Part shown: in pieces, positions 23,562 to 36,109 of the stretch
Layout: each line of letters starts with the position of its first letter
How positions within the stretch are numbered: position 1 is the first letter of the stretch
Assembly: GCA_027625915.1 (NCBI GenBank)
Contig: JANTQA010000047.1
Coordinates: 10,974,001-11,038,000 of the forward strand
Direction of reading: 5' to 3'
Source: Anaeramoeba flamelloides
Taxonomy: Eukaryota; Metamonada; Anaeramoebidae
Length of the DNA: 64,000 nt
Program-made: the position numbers and the translations under genes
The notes under the pieces: model-generated
What the model saw: only the letters and a program-made list of their open reading frames with translations
What the model was told of the DNA's origin: nothing
The model's database searches: none

Positions 23562-26500
23562 ATGAGAAATTGCTCTTTCTATCTAAACTTTTGTTTTCTA
23601 TTGGCAATACTTTTTCCACTTGCACAAACCGGATCTCCACTTTTTGGAAAAACGACTTATTTGCTGCGAAAACAACAAGATTCTCTTGTCATTGATTCAC
23701 GCCATACAAGTGCCCTTAAAAGGGTACGTGAGGATGGATCAATGTCGATATCAGAAAAAGCTGCTCATGATTACCGGCTAACCTCTGCTCCGATAAGAAG
23801 AGATTCAAATGGGCTAAGTGGGGAATCTTTCTATGGCCTCACTGCAACAGCAAGAACAAGAGATAAGAAAAATAGCAATAATCTGCATGAAATAAAAAAC
23901 CAGAAAGAAAATTTGGGCATTAATTTACTACTCGAAAATTTCCAAAGTGAATACTCCATCGTTGATCCTCTTTTATACTCCTCATTCTTTTCAGGCTCAA
24001 AGCATGATTTGATCACATCTTTTTCAATTGGTGATTCTATTGATTCCTATACTGTGCTACTTGCAGGAACAACAAACAGCCCTGATTTCCCACAAAAAAA
24101 TGCGCTCTCGATTGTGGCTGATCCCGATGGATCTGATCTAATTGCATGGGTTGCCAGGTTTGACGTCAACGGAAACATTCTTTTTTCGACATACTTTGGC
24201 GGCAGCGTGACACAAAGAAACAGTGGCGTTACCAAACAACGAATTGTTCAGCCCACAAAAACTACAAGCGATTATTTGAGTAATTATTGGATTGTTGGTA
24301 CAGTAAGTTCCTTTCAGCAATTATTTGTGCTTGGCTTATTCTTTTTTTTGGATACAGTCTGTGCACTTTTTAACACACACCACAATTAATCAATCATTAA
24401 GTCACAAAAAAAAATTTTTTTTAAGGGGCTCTAGTCATTTACCGTGAATTTGCTCCATACTCAAGGAGCGACTTGAAACCAAAAAGGATATTGTGAAATT
24501 ACCCTTCATTTGATTGAAAAAATTCAAATAACAAAAAAAAATATTAGAGAGGATCTTCATTGGGACAAATAATTCATTTTTCAAAAAAAAAGTGTAAAAA
24601 GCTGAAAATACAGATAAAATTCCAAGAAAAAAAAAGTTTAAAAGCTTTTACAATTTCAAAAAAGCAAATTTTTAAAAAAATAGTAATTTATTCTCAATTT
24701 CAAAAAATCAAAATAAGAAAAAAAAAATCATCTTTTCTCATTTTCTATTGCCAAATGGTTAAATTTCTTCAATTTAAAACAAATTACTTTCTTGAATTTC
24801 GCAACCAATTTAATTCGATTTAATCTTATTTGTGGTTACTATTTGTTGCAAAATAAACCAAACAAAATTTTCATTCAACTTTCCTAAAAAAAGATTTTAT
24901 GTAAATCATGTTACTATTTAAATTATTGTATTCTTGAAAGGATCTTAAATTTTTAAATTTCTACCTTTGAGAATTGGGGACTTTGGTGATTTATTTTAAT
25001 TCTTTCGAGAGGTGATGTGTTTTTTTGGAAAGCTGAATGAAAATATTGATCTTTTTATTCTGCAATTCATGGTATTGGCAAAAAAATTCAATTTTCAAAA
25101 TAAAAGTACAAAACATTCTCTATTTAAAAAATTCAATTAAAAGAAAAACAATCACGAAAAATAAAAAAGTTTTAAAAGTAGATCTACAATTGCAAAAACA
25201 AAAAAAATTTGACTTGATAAAAAAATCCAATTAAAAATAAAAAAGTTTTCAAAGAATTCTAAACTCTTTCTCAAAAATTGTGACTCACCTGAAATAATAA
25301 ATTGAAAAAAAAAAATTATCCTTTAGTATTCAAGAACAATCAATAACTAAATCTGATTTGTAATTCTCTTTTAAGTCATTCTAAATCTATAAAAGCCTGA
25401 TATATTAAAAATTAAAAAAAATAAAACCAAAAACTAAAAAAAAAGTTAGTCACAATTTTTTAAATGAGCATTACCGATTTTTTATTACTGAACTTTCACT
25501 GAAAAAAAGTTGAACAACAAGATTTTTTATGGATAATTAAATCCATTTTCAAAGACATTACATATTCTTAATTTTCTTAGTGATTATTTGTCTTTTTCGA
25601 AGATCCTTTTTTTTTTCCACATGATCTTTTAAAAAAAAAAAAAAAAAGAAAAACAAAAGAAAAATAAAAATTTGAAAAAGCAAAACTAAAATTTGCAAAA
25701 TTAGAAAAAATGATTCTGATCTAAAAATTTGAAAATATTTTTTGTAAAGAATACTGGAATAAACCCTCAAAACAACTTCCATTAACATTATAAAGTAATT
25801 CAAAATTTATGAAAAATAGTTTATATTACAAAAAATTCATTTTTCAAAAAAAAAAGTTTAAAAGAAATCTCTATTTAAAAAATTCAATTAAAAGAAAAAC
25901 AATCCAATTAAAAATAAAAAAGTTTTCAAAGAATTCTCAATTACAAAAAATCAAATTTCAAAAAAAAAAGTTTAAAAGAAATCTCTACCTAAAAAATTCG
26001 ATTAAAAGATAAAAAAATCCAATTAAAAATAAAAAAGTTTTCAAAGAATTCTCAATTACAAAAAATCAAATTTCAAAAAAAAAAATTACTCGTTTCTTTT
26101 TTTAAATTTCCAAAGGGTTAAATTTCATCGATTTAAAACAAATTATTTTCTACAAGTACACAATCAATTTAATTCGATTTGATCAAATTTGTGGTTATTT
26201 TTCTCAATTCGGATTAAAAAAAAAAATTAGATACTAGAATTGCTGTATTAAATTTACTTTTTGAATTAGAGAAACTTAAAAATGATAATAAAAATAAAGA
26301 ATTCTAGGTGGTTACAATTGATATCAAAAAATACTTTGATACTATTAGTCATATATTAGTACACTATGCTCTCGATAAATATATTCGAAATGAAAAAATC
26401 AAAATTTGGCTTAGAAAATTATTTATGAAAGGTTGGATTCGGGGTTTATCAAGGAGACCCTCTATCTCCTTTATTATTTGGATTTATCAGTAATTTTTTA

Positions 26501-28416
26501 ATTTTTCAAATTAAACATCTTGCAAAACATGTTCAGATGTTTGCAGATGATTTGATTTTAATAATGGAAGGACCAATGTCAGAAATTGACAAAAAATTAA
26601 TAATAATTTTTAAAATTATTCAATAATTTGGAATGAATCCAAATATTGATAAAACAATAAAATCAAAAACTTTATCCAAAATTAAAATATTTAGGAATTT
26701 GGCTAGAAAAAGAAAAACATTTTCAAAAACATTTTGAAAAAGTAAAAGAAAGTTTTAAAAAAATTAAAAAAATTTTTAGCCAACAAAAACTCGTCAATAG
26801 AGTAAAATTACAAATGTTTAAATCAGTATGTATTGCCAATTATTTTATCAATTATTGATTTTTAATTTTACTCAAAAATATTTCAACTCCAGAGAGGCTT
26901 GGTTAAATAAAAAAAAGTCACAAAATTTTTAAAAATAAATCCACACTCCCCAAGAATAATTTATAAAACTGAATCTAAACTTGACCAAGTCAGAATTTCA
27001 ATTTACAAAAGAAGAGATAAACTCAAAAAGAAATTAGAAATACTAGGGTTTGATCACAGATCAAAAAATTAAAAATTTTCCAAGAAAAAAGATGAAAATA
27101 TTAATTGGCAAATAGAAAATTTAAAATTATTAAATGCAAATCTAAAAAAGTTTAGACAAAAATTAATTATAAATAGTTCTGGATGGAAATGTCAAGAATG
27201 TTTAAAAATTATTAGGTATAATAATAATATCAACAAACAGTCATGTCGTCAAGTTCCGTAGAGTGCCGTCAAGTGCCTAGCTTTTCCAGAATTCAAAAGA
27301 ATAGAGAAAAATCAAAGATTTTGCTCAATTCTTTTGAATTCTGGAAAAGCTAACGGCGGTTTTTTTTAATTTAAGAAATAACCACAAAATTTTTGAAATT
27401 TTCTGTTTATTTCAAAAATTAAAAAAAACCTAACAACAAAAAATATTTAAAATGGGTAAGCTCAACTTCCATTTTAAAATTAAGAAAGATCATAAATTAT
27501 CTAAACAGATATTCATCTGTTTATGATAAAAATAAATTAAAAACAAAATTCTGCAACTTATGTAAAAATCAATTTAATCTGGAAATAATAGAAGATATCG
27601 ATCATTTTCTTTGGGATCGTGTCGTCAAGTGTCGTAGAGTGCCTAGGTTTTTTTTAATTTCTAAATTTAAAAAAAACCTAACGGTGGTTTTCTTGAGGTT
27701 TTCTATTTTATCTGTAAAGTGTTCTAGGTTTTTTTTACTTTTTGAGGTTTTCTATTTTATTTGTGAAATGTTCTAGGTTTTTTTTACTTTTTGAAATAAA
27801 CAGAAAATATATTAAAATTTTCTGTTTATTTCAAAAAGTAAAAACAACCTAACAAAAATCAATAGATTTTCCAAATAAATAAAAAACTCAAAAAAACCTA
27901 GAACACTTTACAGATAAAATAGAAAACCTCAAGAAAACCACCGTTAGGTTTTTTTTAAATTTAGAAATTAAAAGAAAATTTCAAAAATTTTCTTTTTATT
28001 TCTAAAATTAAAAAAAACCTAGGCACTCTACGATATTCTACGGACACTTTTCGTTTGTTTTCTTGAGTTTTCCAGAAATTAAAAAAATAGAGTAAAATGA
28101 AAGCTTTTAATCAATTCTGATGAATTCTGGAAAACCGCCGTTAGATTTACTTGACTTTTCTGTTTATTTGGAAAACCTCAAAAAAACCTAGAACACTTAA
28201 CAAATAAAACAGAAAACCTTAAGAACATTTAGGTACTTGAAGGACACTTCTGTGAGGCTTTTTTTAATTTTTTGAAATTAACGAAAATTAAATAAATTTT
28301 CGATTTATTTCAAAAATTAAAAAAAACCGCAGTTAGGTTTTCCAGAATTTAAAAGAATAGAGGAAAATCGAAACACCATTTCAAAAACTGTTACTCACCT
28401 GAAATAATAAATTGAA

Positions 28417-28448
<32 letters not shown>

Positions 28449-31400
28449 ATGTATATATACTTTAGTATTCAAGAAAAACAAATAATTAAATCTGATTTGT
28501 AATTCACTTTTAAATGATTCTAAATATAAAAAAACCTTATATTTTAAAAATTAAAAAAAATTAAACCAAAAACTAAAAAAAAGTTAAATCACATTTTTTG
28601 AAAATGAACATTACCGATTTTTTATTATTACTGGACTTTCACTGAAAAAAAGTTGAACAACGAGATTTTTTATTAATAATTAAATAAATTTTAAAAGACA
28701 CTACAGAGTCGAAAATTTCTTAGTGATTATTGGTCTTTTCTAATATTTTAATTTTTCCTGTTATCTTTTGCAAAAAAAAAATTTCAAAAAAAAAAAAAAA
28801 TTTTGTTTCGATTTGGTCATGAAAATGATAATATTATTTTTTAATTTTAATATTAATTAACTATTTTTCTTCTTCGCTTTTTTTATTTAATATAATTTTC
28901 TTTAATTGCTCCTTTCTCTAAATAAATAAATAAAAAAAAAAAAAAATTTAACAAAAAAAAAAAAACAAAGACTACCACTGAGGATCTTCCTATAACGGTA
29001 AATTCGTTTAATCGGGCAACATTTAATGTACAAGAAATTTCGTTTATTATATGTTTAAGTAATAATGGAGCCTCAATTGAATATTCCTCAATGTTTGGAC
29101 AATGTGAAGATCATACTACAAGATTAATGTCTATTGAAAGTTTAAGTTCGCTTGAGGAAACGTATATCTTAATTGGTGGCTCTACAAATTCGTCTGCAGA
29201 ATTATACAAAAACGAAATCCAGACCAAGAATGAAAGTATTACAACATTATTTGCATATATTGGATTTTTGCGTATTTATTCTGATCGAACAGAATTATTA
29301 TTTGGCTCAGTATTTGGAGGTAGCAAGAGTGATATTATCGAAAATTCTGTTGTATTTTTTGAATCAAAAACTGATATTGCAATTTGGGTAACCGGAACAA
29401 CCCACTCAAATGATTTTTTTGACAATTATAACACAACCATTTCAGAAAACGTATCAATTTATTACGATGAATTTAAAGGTGATAATACGATGGGTTACTA
29501 TTTACGAATTTTGCTTTCAAACATTGATGATAATGATCATATCCAATGCCGTTTAACTTCAGCCTCGTTTCTTGGAGACGTCTACCCTGATCGCTCTCAT
29601 TGGATTGAAATTGATCACACCCAGTCTTTTTGGAAATATGGATACTATAAAGGACCGATCTTAATTGTTGGAGACACCTTAAATTATGACACTTTTTCTC
29701 ATGAAACCATCAAACCAGATTGGATGAACAAGACGGCAAATGAAGGCAAATCTTTGGTCGGCTGGTTAGTGCTTACAAACCATGATGGTACATCCCTTGA
29801 ACATACCTTTTTAGTGGGGTGCAAAAATGGTAGAACATCTCTCAATTTTGCTATGTTTCATTGGATTGATGCCGTTTTGATTTCTGGCTATACAAATTGC
29901 TCCAAGGATGAGATCAAGATTACAGATCAACTCTGGGACGATTCAATTATGGAGCAATTTGATTTGAAATATTTTGCAATGAATTTAAATAGAACAATTA
30001 TAAGAGAAGAAATTAATCAAATCAATTACGATGATGTCATTTTTTATTCAACATTTGTAGACGGCGTCGGCGATGAGGAATCCTTAGATAAGTATGCTGC
30101 AGTCAAAACTGATTTAGATGGTAACATCTATTCAGTATTCAATATAATTAATTATCAAAATTATCCGAATGATATTTTTACAGAAAATGCCTTTATGACA
30201 AAGACTCGTGGCACGTCAAGTATAATTATTAGAGTTTATGGCGGTGAAAATTGCAATCCTGGATCATATTATGACCAAGAAACTTTAATTTGTACATTTT
30301 GCGGTGCAGGTAAATATAATTTTTTTTTTTTTTTTTGAAACTTTATGTTTTTAGAGACACAACTCACAAACTGATATATTACTTCAATGACAACAAAACT
30401 AGAAAAATATTTCATTATTTGTTTGAATAAATTTTACATAATTATAAATTTCAAGTCTAATTCCACAAGCATACAAGTATCATTTTTTTTTTTTTTAATT
30501 CTGATTAGATTATTAAATTACTTAAATATAGAAAATTTGATATATTATTTAAATTTTTGTTTTTTTTTGTTCTTTTTGAAGATATTTAAATGTCAAAAGA
30601 AAAAAAAGAGCAAATTTTAAAAATTAATTTGTATTTTGGAAAAGTTTGTTTTTCTCAATATTTTTTAAAAAATACATTCATTTCCAATTCAAATAATCCA
30701 AAGCAAAACAAATTGACTGATTATAAACTAAAATTCAAAATTTTCCACACATTTAAAACAGTTCAAGCAATCACAATAATGCAATTTCATTCAAATTGGA
30801 AATAATTTTGATTTTTGAAAAATAGGAAAATCTTGAATTTTAGTTTATAATCAGTTAATTTGTTTTCATTTCATTTTTTGAATTACTTAACTTATTTGGT
30901 TGGATCGAAATATTTTTTTCAAACGATTGATAATATATGCTTAAAGTTGATGTTCTTCAAAAAGGAAGAACTCAAATAAAAATTAGTTGATAGTATCCTA
31001 ACCATTTGATCGATCAATATTCCTAATATAATTTCAACAAATTTACCAATGAATTTTTTTGTTTTGCCCATCCCCAAAACTTTTAACCGACTTTTGATTT
31101 ATTTGTATTGATAATTATTTATTTTTTGTTTTGGCGAGTATTGTAATTTATAAACAATTGTTAACATTTCAATTAGTGAATGTGTTCTAATTTGGTATTT
31201 CAATGAGAATTGATTAAATAAGATTATTTTTTTTCAAAAATTGACTTATGGTGTGTCAAAAATTTTGAATTGGAGTTTAGTTCTAATTATAATTTTTATT
31301 TTTGGTTTGAGTTTCAAATTTGTAAAAATTTTTTGAGGAATTATCCCAAATCAAAAAAAACTTTTTAAAATTAAATGAATCAAAAAAAAATATTACAAGC

Positions 31401-33943
31401 AAAATTCATCATAATAAAAAGCATTTTTTTTTTTGGTAAAAATTAATGAAAAAAAAAATAATAATAATTTCACCTGATATTAATTCCCATCAACATATAT
31501 TTTTTTCAAAAATAACCTTTCATTTTAAAAACAAAATATTTTTTGATTTTAGCAAATTTATAAACGTTTGAAATATGAACAAAAAATCCTCCTCCTCATC
31601 AAAATTAAAAAATAATAATAATAATTTTTCTTAAAAACAAAAACTAAATGAATAGGAAGTTATTCTGATAAATTTGGTGTAACAGAATGTCTCTCATGTC
31701 CCAAAAATACTTACCAAACTTATATTGGTTGTACAAGTTGTATTGAATGTCCAGAAGGTACATTTGCAACGGAGGGGCAAACATCTTGTACTAAGCATGA
31801 TTCCCCAAATCAATTATCACCATTTATTCATTCCATTCAGCACGATTCTTTTGGCATTGCGTGGGAATACAATGAAGAGGGGTACCAATACCAATTATCA
31901 TTAGAAAAGCCAACCGGGAAAAATGTATACTTTTTAATCCCAAAGCCTGATATTATTTATAAAAATGGAAATGAGAAATTTTTTGATTTCACATTACAAG
32001 GGTTACCCCCTGCAACAAGGCTTTATATTAGAATCAGAGGAAGGAATGTTGAAACAGATACTTTTGGGAGTTGGTCACCACGTTTGATGAATAATACATA
32101 CGGCCCACCGTTTCCTGTTCACTTTTCAAATATATATGAGGAGCAACATCCGTACTCTATTTCATTAAATTGGACTGAGCCCATTGATTATTCAAATGGC
32201 ACTGTTAAATATCAAATCAATTGGAAAAATGCAGAAATTGAAAATTCAAATTATCAGCACATCACTGTAAACCAACCAAACTACGAAATACCAAATCTTG
32301 TTAGTGATTCTATATACACAATCAGGATTATGCCGATCAATGATGCTGGCGATGGGTTTGCTTCAATTCCAAGGAATTTTTCGACAAAATCTGATGTGCC
32401 CTTGCAGGTTATCATTAGATCGCATTCGTCGTCAACGGATTCTGTCACTTTGGAATGGGATACACCTGATAACCAGGGGAAAACAATCACTGGGTATGAA
32501 TATTATATTAAATCCCCAAATGACGATGACTATAATAAATATGAACAATTTGGTGTTTGTAATGAATATACGATCAAGGAATTAAAGAGGAATACAAATT
32601 ATTCAATCACAATTAATGCTATAAATGGCAATGGAAGATCAAAGGATAATTTTGGCATCTATCAAACAAATGCTGATAAAGACGATTCAAAATTAAGTAA
32701 ATATTTCGCAATTATTTTTGGCTCTATTGGCGGCACTGCAATTATCATTGGAGGCGTTTTTTGGGTCTCTCGACCAAAAATTATTGCAAAAAAGAAAATC
32801 AAAAAAATCAAATCACAAATTAAACAGCATACAAACGATTTCAAATTAATGTTTAAAGACAAATTATATTGTACAGAGGAGACCTTGTCTTTTAATCATA
32901 TCAATACCGAAAATTCTTTAGAAAATTCTCGGAAGGAAATTATAAATAAGCAAATCATTGGTATTAAAAAAAATTGGATTGTTAACCAACAGGATTGTAA
33001 ATATGGACTTCTTTTTTGTAAAATTGTCCAATATAATGAAATGAGAATCTATAAAAAGCTTTGGAAGGTGTATTCTAAAAACCCTACTTTATTCCCGACA
33101 ATTCAGTTTGTTGGCAAAATTCCAATAAAAAATGATCAATTGGATTTATTAGAAAAAAACAATTTTACAGGCAATAACAATAAAAAGAAGAATAAGAGCA
33201 AAGGGGTGGATAAGAAGAAATTTATTGAAATGGATGATTCACAAGAAGAAGAAGAATTACAAAATTTAACATTGAATAATAAAAATGATAAATTAAAGAA
33301 TAATCTTTTTTTGATATCTTTAGAATGGTTTCCATTTAATCTAAGACAATACAATAAATATCGAAAAAAAGTACACTCGCCATTCACACTAAAGGAAAAA
33401 CTATGGATTTCTTTTCATTTGATAAATTCCTTGCATACCTTACATAAAAACCAAATAATACATCGAGATATTAAACCCCAAAATATTTTAATAGGAATGG
33501 ATGGTTATTTTAGAATAATAGATTTTAGTTCTGCAGTAGAATTGGCTGATGGTAAAACCTCAATTTCTGATAAATTTGTCGGTACAGAAAACTTTTTTGA
33601 TCCTGATTTAAAACCCTCTTTAGACCATTCAGACGGCATTTCTAACTATACTTACACTTTTGGTCATGATATTTATTCACTGGGGAAGACCATCGAAACA
33701 TTAAATTGGGAAAATAATAGTAATGACGGGGATTTAAATGTTAATGATAAGAAAAAGGAAACACAATTAAAGGCGCATTTACTTGATAAGGAAAAAAGAA
33801 AAAAAGAAATTAATTTAGAATTGTCATTGAAATTTGATGATTTTATTGAAATGTGTTTATCTCCCAGAAACGAAAGATTTTCTGCGTATCAGTTAATTGA
33901 ATTTTTATCTCCTTCTGTCATTCATTTTATTTCTGGACAATAA
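23562..33943 (+). CDS. Receptor-like protein: propeller repeats, Cys-rich, 3 FN3, TM, kinase
   Basis: Three exons, 23562-24302 (donor GTAAGT), 28971-30309 (donor GTAAAT) and 31656-33943, join in phase to about 1455 residues. A signal peptide opens it (CFLLAILFPLAQTGS). Residues about 130-660 are SBBP-type beta-propeller repeats (TTNSPDFP, STYFGGS, EDLPITVNSFN, SVFGGSKSD), a family common in bacteria. A Cys-rich GCC2/GCC3-like module (about 675-735) and three FN3 domains (about 740-1033) follow, then a TM at about 1042-1065 and a basic stop-transfer. The intracellular kinase (about 1115-1440) has FCKIV with Lys1149, an N/K/E-rich insertion, HRDIKPQN at 1296, and HDIYSLGKTI. The DFG motif is DFS (1316-1318) and the glycine loop is degenerate, so activity is uncertain. 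The architecture implies ligand binding outside and phosphosignalling inside. Intron 1 (4.7 kb) is full of repeats; intron 2 (1.3 kb) holds an R3 element. Confidence 0.9.
24560..24850 (+). repeat. A-rich dispersed repeat, unit 1
   Basis: Contains TTCAAAAAAAAAGTGTAAAA, a TTCTCAATTTCAAAAAATCA stretch and AATTTAATTCGATTT..TTTGTGGTTA near its end. The same order is present at 25820-26210, so the two are copies within the same intron (receptor-kinase intron 1). Confidence 0.5.
25264..25560 (+). repeat. Dispersed repeat R2, copy 2
   Basis: Matches 28385-28725 closely: ACTCACCTGAAATAATAAAT, TTTAGTATTCAAGAA, AATCTGATTTGTAATTC, CATTACCGATTTTTTATTA and TTTCACTGAAAAAAAGTTGA. Lies in receptor-kinase intron 1. 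Confidence 0.7.
25820..26210 (+). repeat. Tandem ~114-bp A-rich repeat plus flank
   Basis: The unit TTTCAAAAAAAAAAGTTTAA..AGAATTCTCAATTACAAAAA is repeated about 2.2 times with a period near 114 bases (gtttaaaagaaatctct at about 25856 and 25970). The flank 26086-26205 repeats 24738-24845. ORFs over it are low-complexity N/K-rich artefacts. Confidence 0.6.
26225..27605 (+). mobile_element. LINE copy 2, degenerate, with fold-back insertion
   Basis: RT motifs related to copy 1 are visible: VTIDIKKYFDTISH (motif A, about 26312), a QGDPLSP-like motif B near 26445 reached only by a frame change, MFADDLILI (motif C, about 26535), FGMNP..DKT, and at 27460-27605 LNRYSSVYDKNK and EIIEDIDHFLW. A fold-back module splits it at about 27241-27433 and another truncates it after HFLWD. 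Several frame changes and stops make it inactive. Lies sense-oriented in receptor-kinase intron 1. Confidence 0.82.
27241..27433. mobile_element. Fold-back element FB-b inside LINE copy 2
   Basis: Opens TCCGTAGAGTGCC, then hairpin AGCTTTTCCAGAATTCAAAAG with its complement ending at about 27352, then a second hairpin GGTTTTTTTTAATTTAAGAA paired to TTCAAAAATTAAAAAAAACC. LINE sequence resumes after it. Confidence 0.7.
27606..28058. mobile_element. Fold-back element FB-c
   Basis: Left end GTGTCGTAGAGTGCCTAGG then T8AATTT; right end is the complement AAAACCTAGGCACTCTACGA. Interior is a nested palindrome of GAGGTTTTCTATTTTAT and GTGTTCTAGG units (left arm about 27670-27800, right arm about 27840-27950). 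Non-coding and able to form a very long hairpin. Confidence 0.75.
28059..28384. mobile_element. Fold-back modules FB-d, abutting FB-c
   Basis: A TTTTCCAGAAATTAAAAA hairpin closing near 28135, a CCTAGAACACTTAACAAAT unit, then AGGCTTTTTTTAATTTTTTG paired with CAAAAATTAAAAAAAACC at about 28310. An R2 copy begins immediately after. Confidence 0.6.
28385..28725 (+). repeat. Dispersed repeat R2, copy 3
   Basis: As copy 2, with a (TA)n(TG)n microsatellite at 28416-28460 in place of the A-rich tract. Ends near the acceptor region of receptor-kinase intron 1. Confidence 0.7.
30724..31279 (-). mobile_element. R3 non-autonomous TIR element, copy 3 (inverted)
   Basis: Reverse complement of copies 1 and 2: begins TAAACTAAAATTCAAAATTT, carries the TTGATCGATCAA core (near 31008) and ends CAAAAATTTTGAATTGGAG. 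It fills about 40% of receptor-kinase intron 2. A small inverted repeat is also present at 30717-30853. Confidence 0.75.
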
Positions 33944-36020
33944 AAAGTAAAATGGTTATCGTAAGAAAGAAAAAAGTAGTTGGGGTAAATAAAATTTTGA
34001 AGATTAAAATAAAAAAAAGAAAAGATGATATAATTGTTTATTACATTTATTTAATTTTATTCTTCTTGTTTTATTTTTATTTTGTTCTATTTTTTTTTTT
34101 TTTTTTTTAATTATATATACATAATAATTAAGAAATAAAGAGATATAATATATCTTTTTTTTATTTTATGAAATAAATTTACATTAAAAACTCAGAAAAT
34201 AAATATAGATATTTTAAAAAAAAACAATTCATTTTTGGAAAAAACATATTTTATTTTATTGAAAATTTCTTTATAGAAAAAGATCATGAAAATTTAAAAA
34301 CAAAAATTATTCCTTTTTTTAAAAAAAATATCTATTTGTCTTCAAATTAAACTTCAATTCACTCAAAGGTTCACAGCCAAAAATAAAAAATTCACTTTTT
34401 TTTAAGAATCAAAATAAGATTAATTAGAAATAAGAATAATAATCAAGTTCATATTAGAGTTAACGTTTATAAAAGAAATAACTCGGCTAAACATAAAATT
34501 TTTTTAAAAAAAAAAATATTAAAAAATTATTTGGTAAACTTTTCATTTGAAATGTCGTACAAAATTTTTCAAATTCTTTAGGAAATTAAAAATTATTAAT
34601 TATCAAATATTTTTAAATCGGCAAAATATTTCATTATAAAAGACATTTATATACCCATTCATTTTCTTAATGTTAATTTAATAAAAAAATTTTTTTCTTT
34701 CGGATTGTCCTTCTTTAAAAAAAAAAATTCAAGAAAAGAATTTGGAGAAAAAAAAAAAAAAGTAAAAAGCAAAAAACGAAAAAACAAATTATTTGGAATA
34801 AATTCGAAAAAATGATCAGATCTCGAAATTTGCACATTTATTTTACGAAGAATATTACTGGTAAAACTCATATAATTTGTTTGGGATAATCAATTTAATG
34901 GGATTTTTTAAAATGTAAAGATGTTTATAATTAAAGTTGAACATTTTGAAGAGTTTTTTGTAAATTAATTTAAAACATATTAAATTACTTTATAATAAAA
35001 TAGTAAAAAAAACAGATAGAATTCCCAGATAAATATTTTCACAGATCTATATATAAATTTCATTTTAATGTTTAATTTGTTATGATAAAAAGATAATTAA
35101 ATTCTGTAACAATGATTCAATAGGGAATGAGTAACTTGTATCTAAAAAAAAATATTAACTACTTTTCAATAATTAAAGAAATAATATAAAAATGTTTCAA
35201 CTTTAAGTGTCTTTATATTCTATTTTATTTCAGCTTTATTCGTATGAGTTTATTGTTTAGGATTAAGTATTAGGTGTAAAAAAACTTTGTCTGTTTTCAG
35301 GGGTGGGGGGGTTATAAATGACTTAATGTTTAAATTCTAAATCAAAGAGTTGAAATTATTTAAACTTTGTTTTGTTTTCAAAGAATTTTTGATTTATTTT
35401 TCTTGTATTTTTAAAAATAAGATTAGAATTTCAATGTTGCCTATCTTGTTTTAAAAAAATGTGAGAATTCCTGAAAAACAAACTCTTTTTCAATTTTTTC
35501 TTTTTGTTTTTCGATCAGAAATTTAAATCAAACAGATCTAGATCTTTTTTACTCTTAGTGAATTGGGAAAACTTTCAATTTCTTTAAAAACTGATAACTA
35601 ATTTCTCAAATGTTGAAAACTAAGTTTTTTATCAGATTCAATTGTGAATTTGTGGAAATATGTACTCTATTTCTTTTGAAGTAAAAATAAAAAGGATTTA
35701 GAAGTAACAATAAACACTATTTAAAAGGAAACTTTTAATTTGGGATCTTTCTATTTATTTTTCTGGGCTTTTTTTATTAACATTCGTTAATTTTTAGAAC
35801 CCTAACAGCAAATTATATTAATTATTACAAAAAGAAAACCTTATCAAATTGGATAGCCTTAAAAGTTCAAAGAACACAATAAACTGACTTAATTATTTGG
35901 ATAGGTATTTTATAATAGGAAATTAAGTATTGGTTAAGAAGTTACCTTAATAAATAAGTTTCCTTTGTATTATTTTTTATCTTTATTATAAACTTACAGT
36001 TATCTTTCAATAAAAATCAG
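33944..36020. other. Intergenic, receptor kinase to EBP2-A
   Basis: A/T-rich. An inverted R5-like repeat relic lies at about 34640-34890 (AATGATCAGATCTCGAAATT..GAATATTACTGG). A G-run (GGGGTGGGGGGG) occurs near 35301. No gene seen. Confidence 0.5.
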
Positions 36021-36109
36021 AAAGATTTTGATCCAAAGAAATTTCAAAGAAAAATAAAAAACATTTTTTATTAATTCTTAATCATCTTTAATCTTTTCAT
36101 TTTTCAAAA

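Noticed and set aside
27241-28384. CRISPR-like array suggested by repeated short units
   Set aside because: Units are inverted and nested rather than direct repeats with unique spacers, and the genome is eukaryotic.
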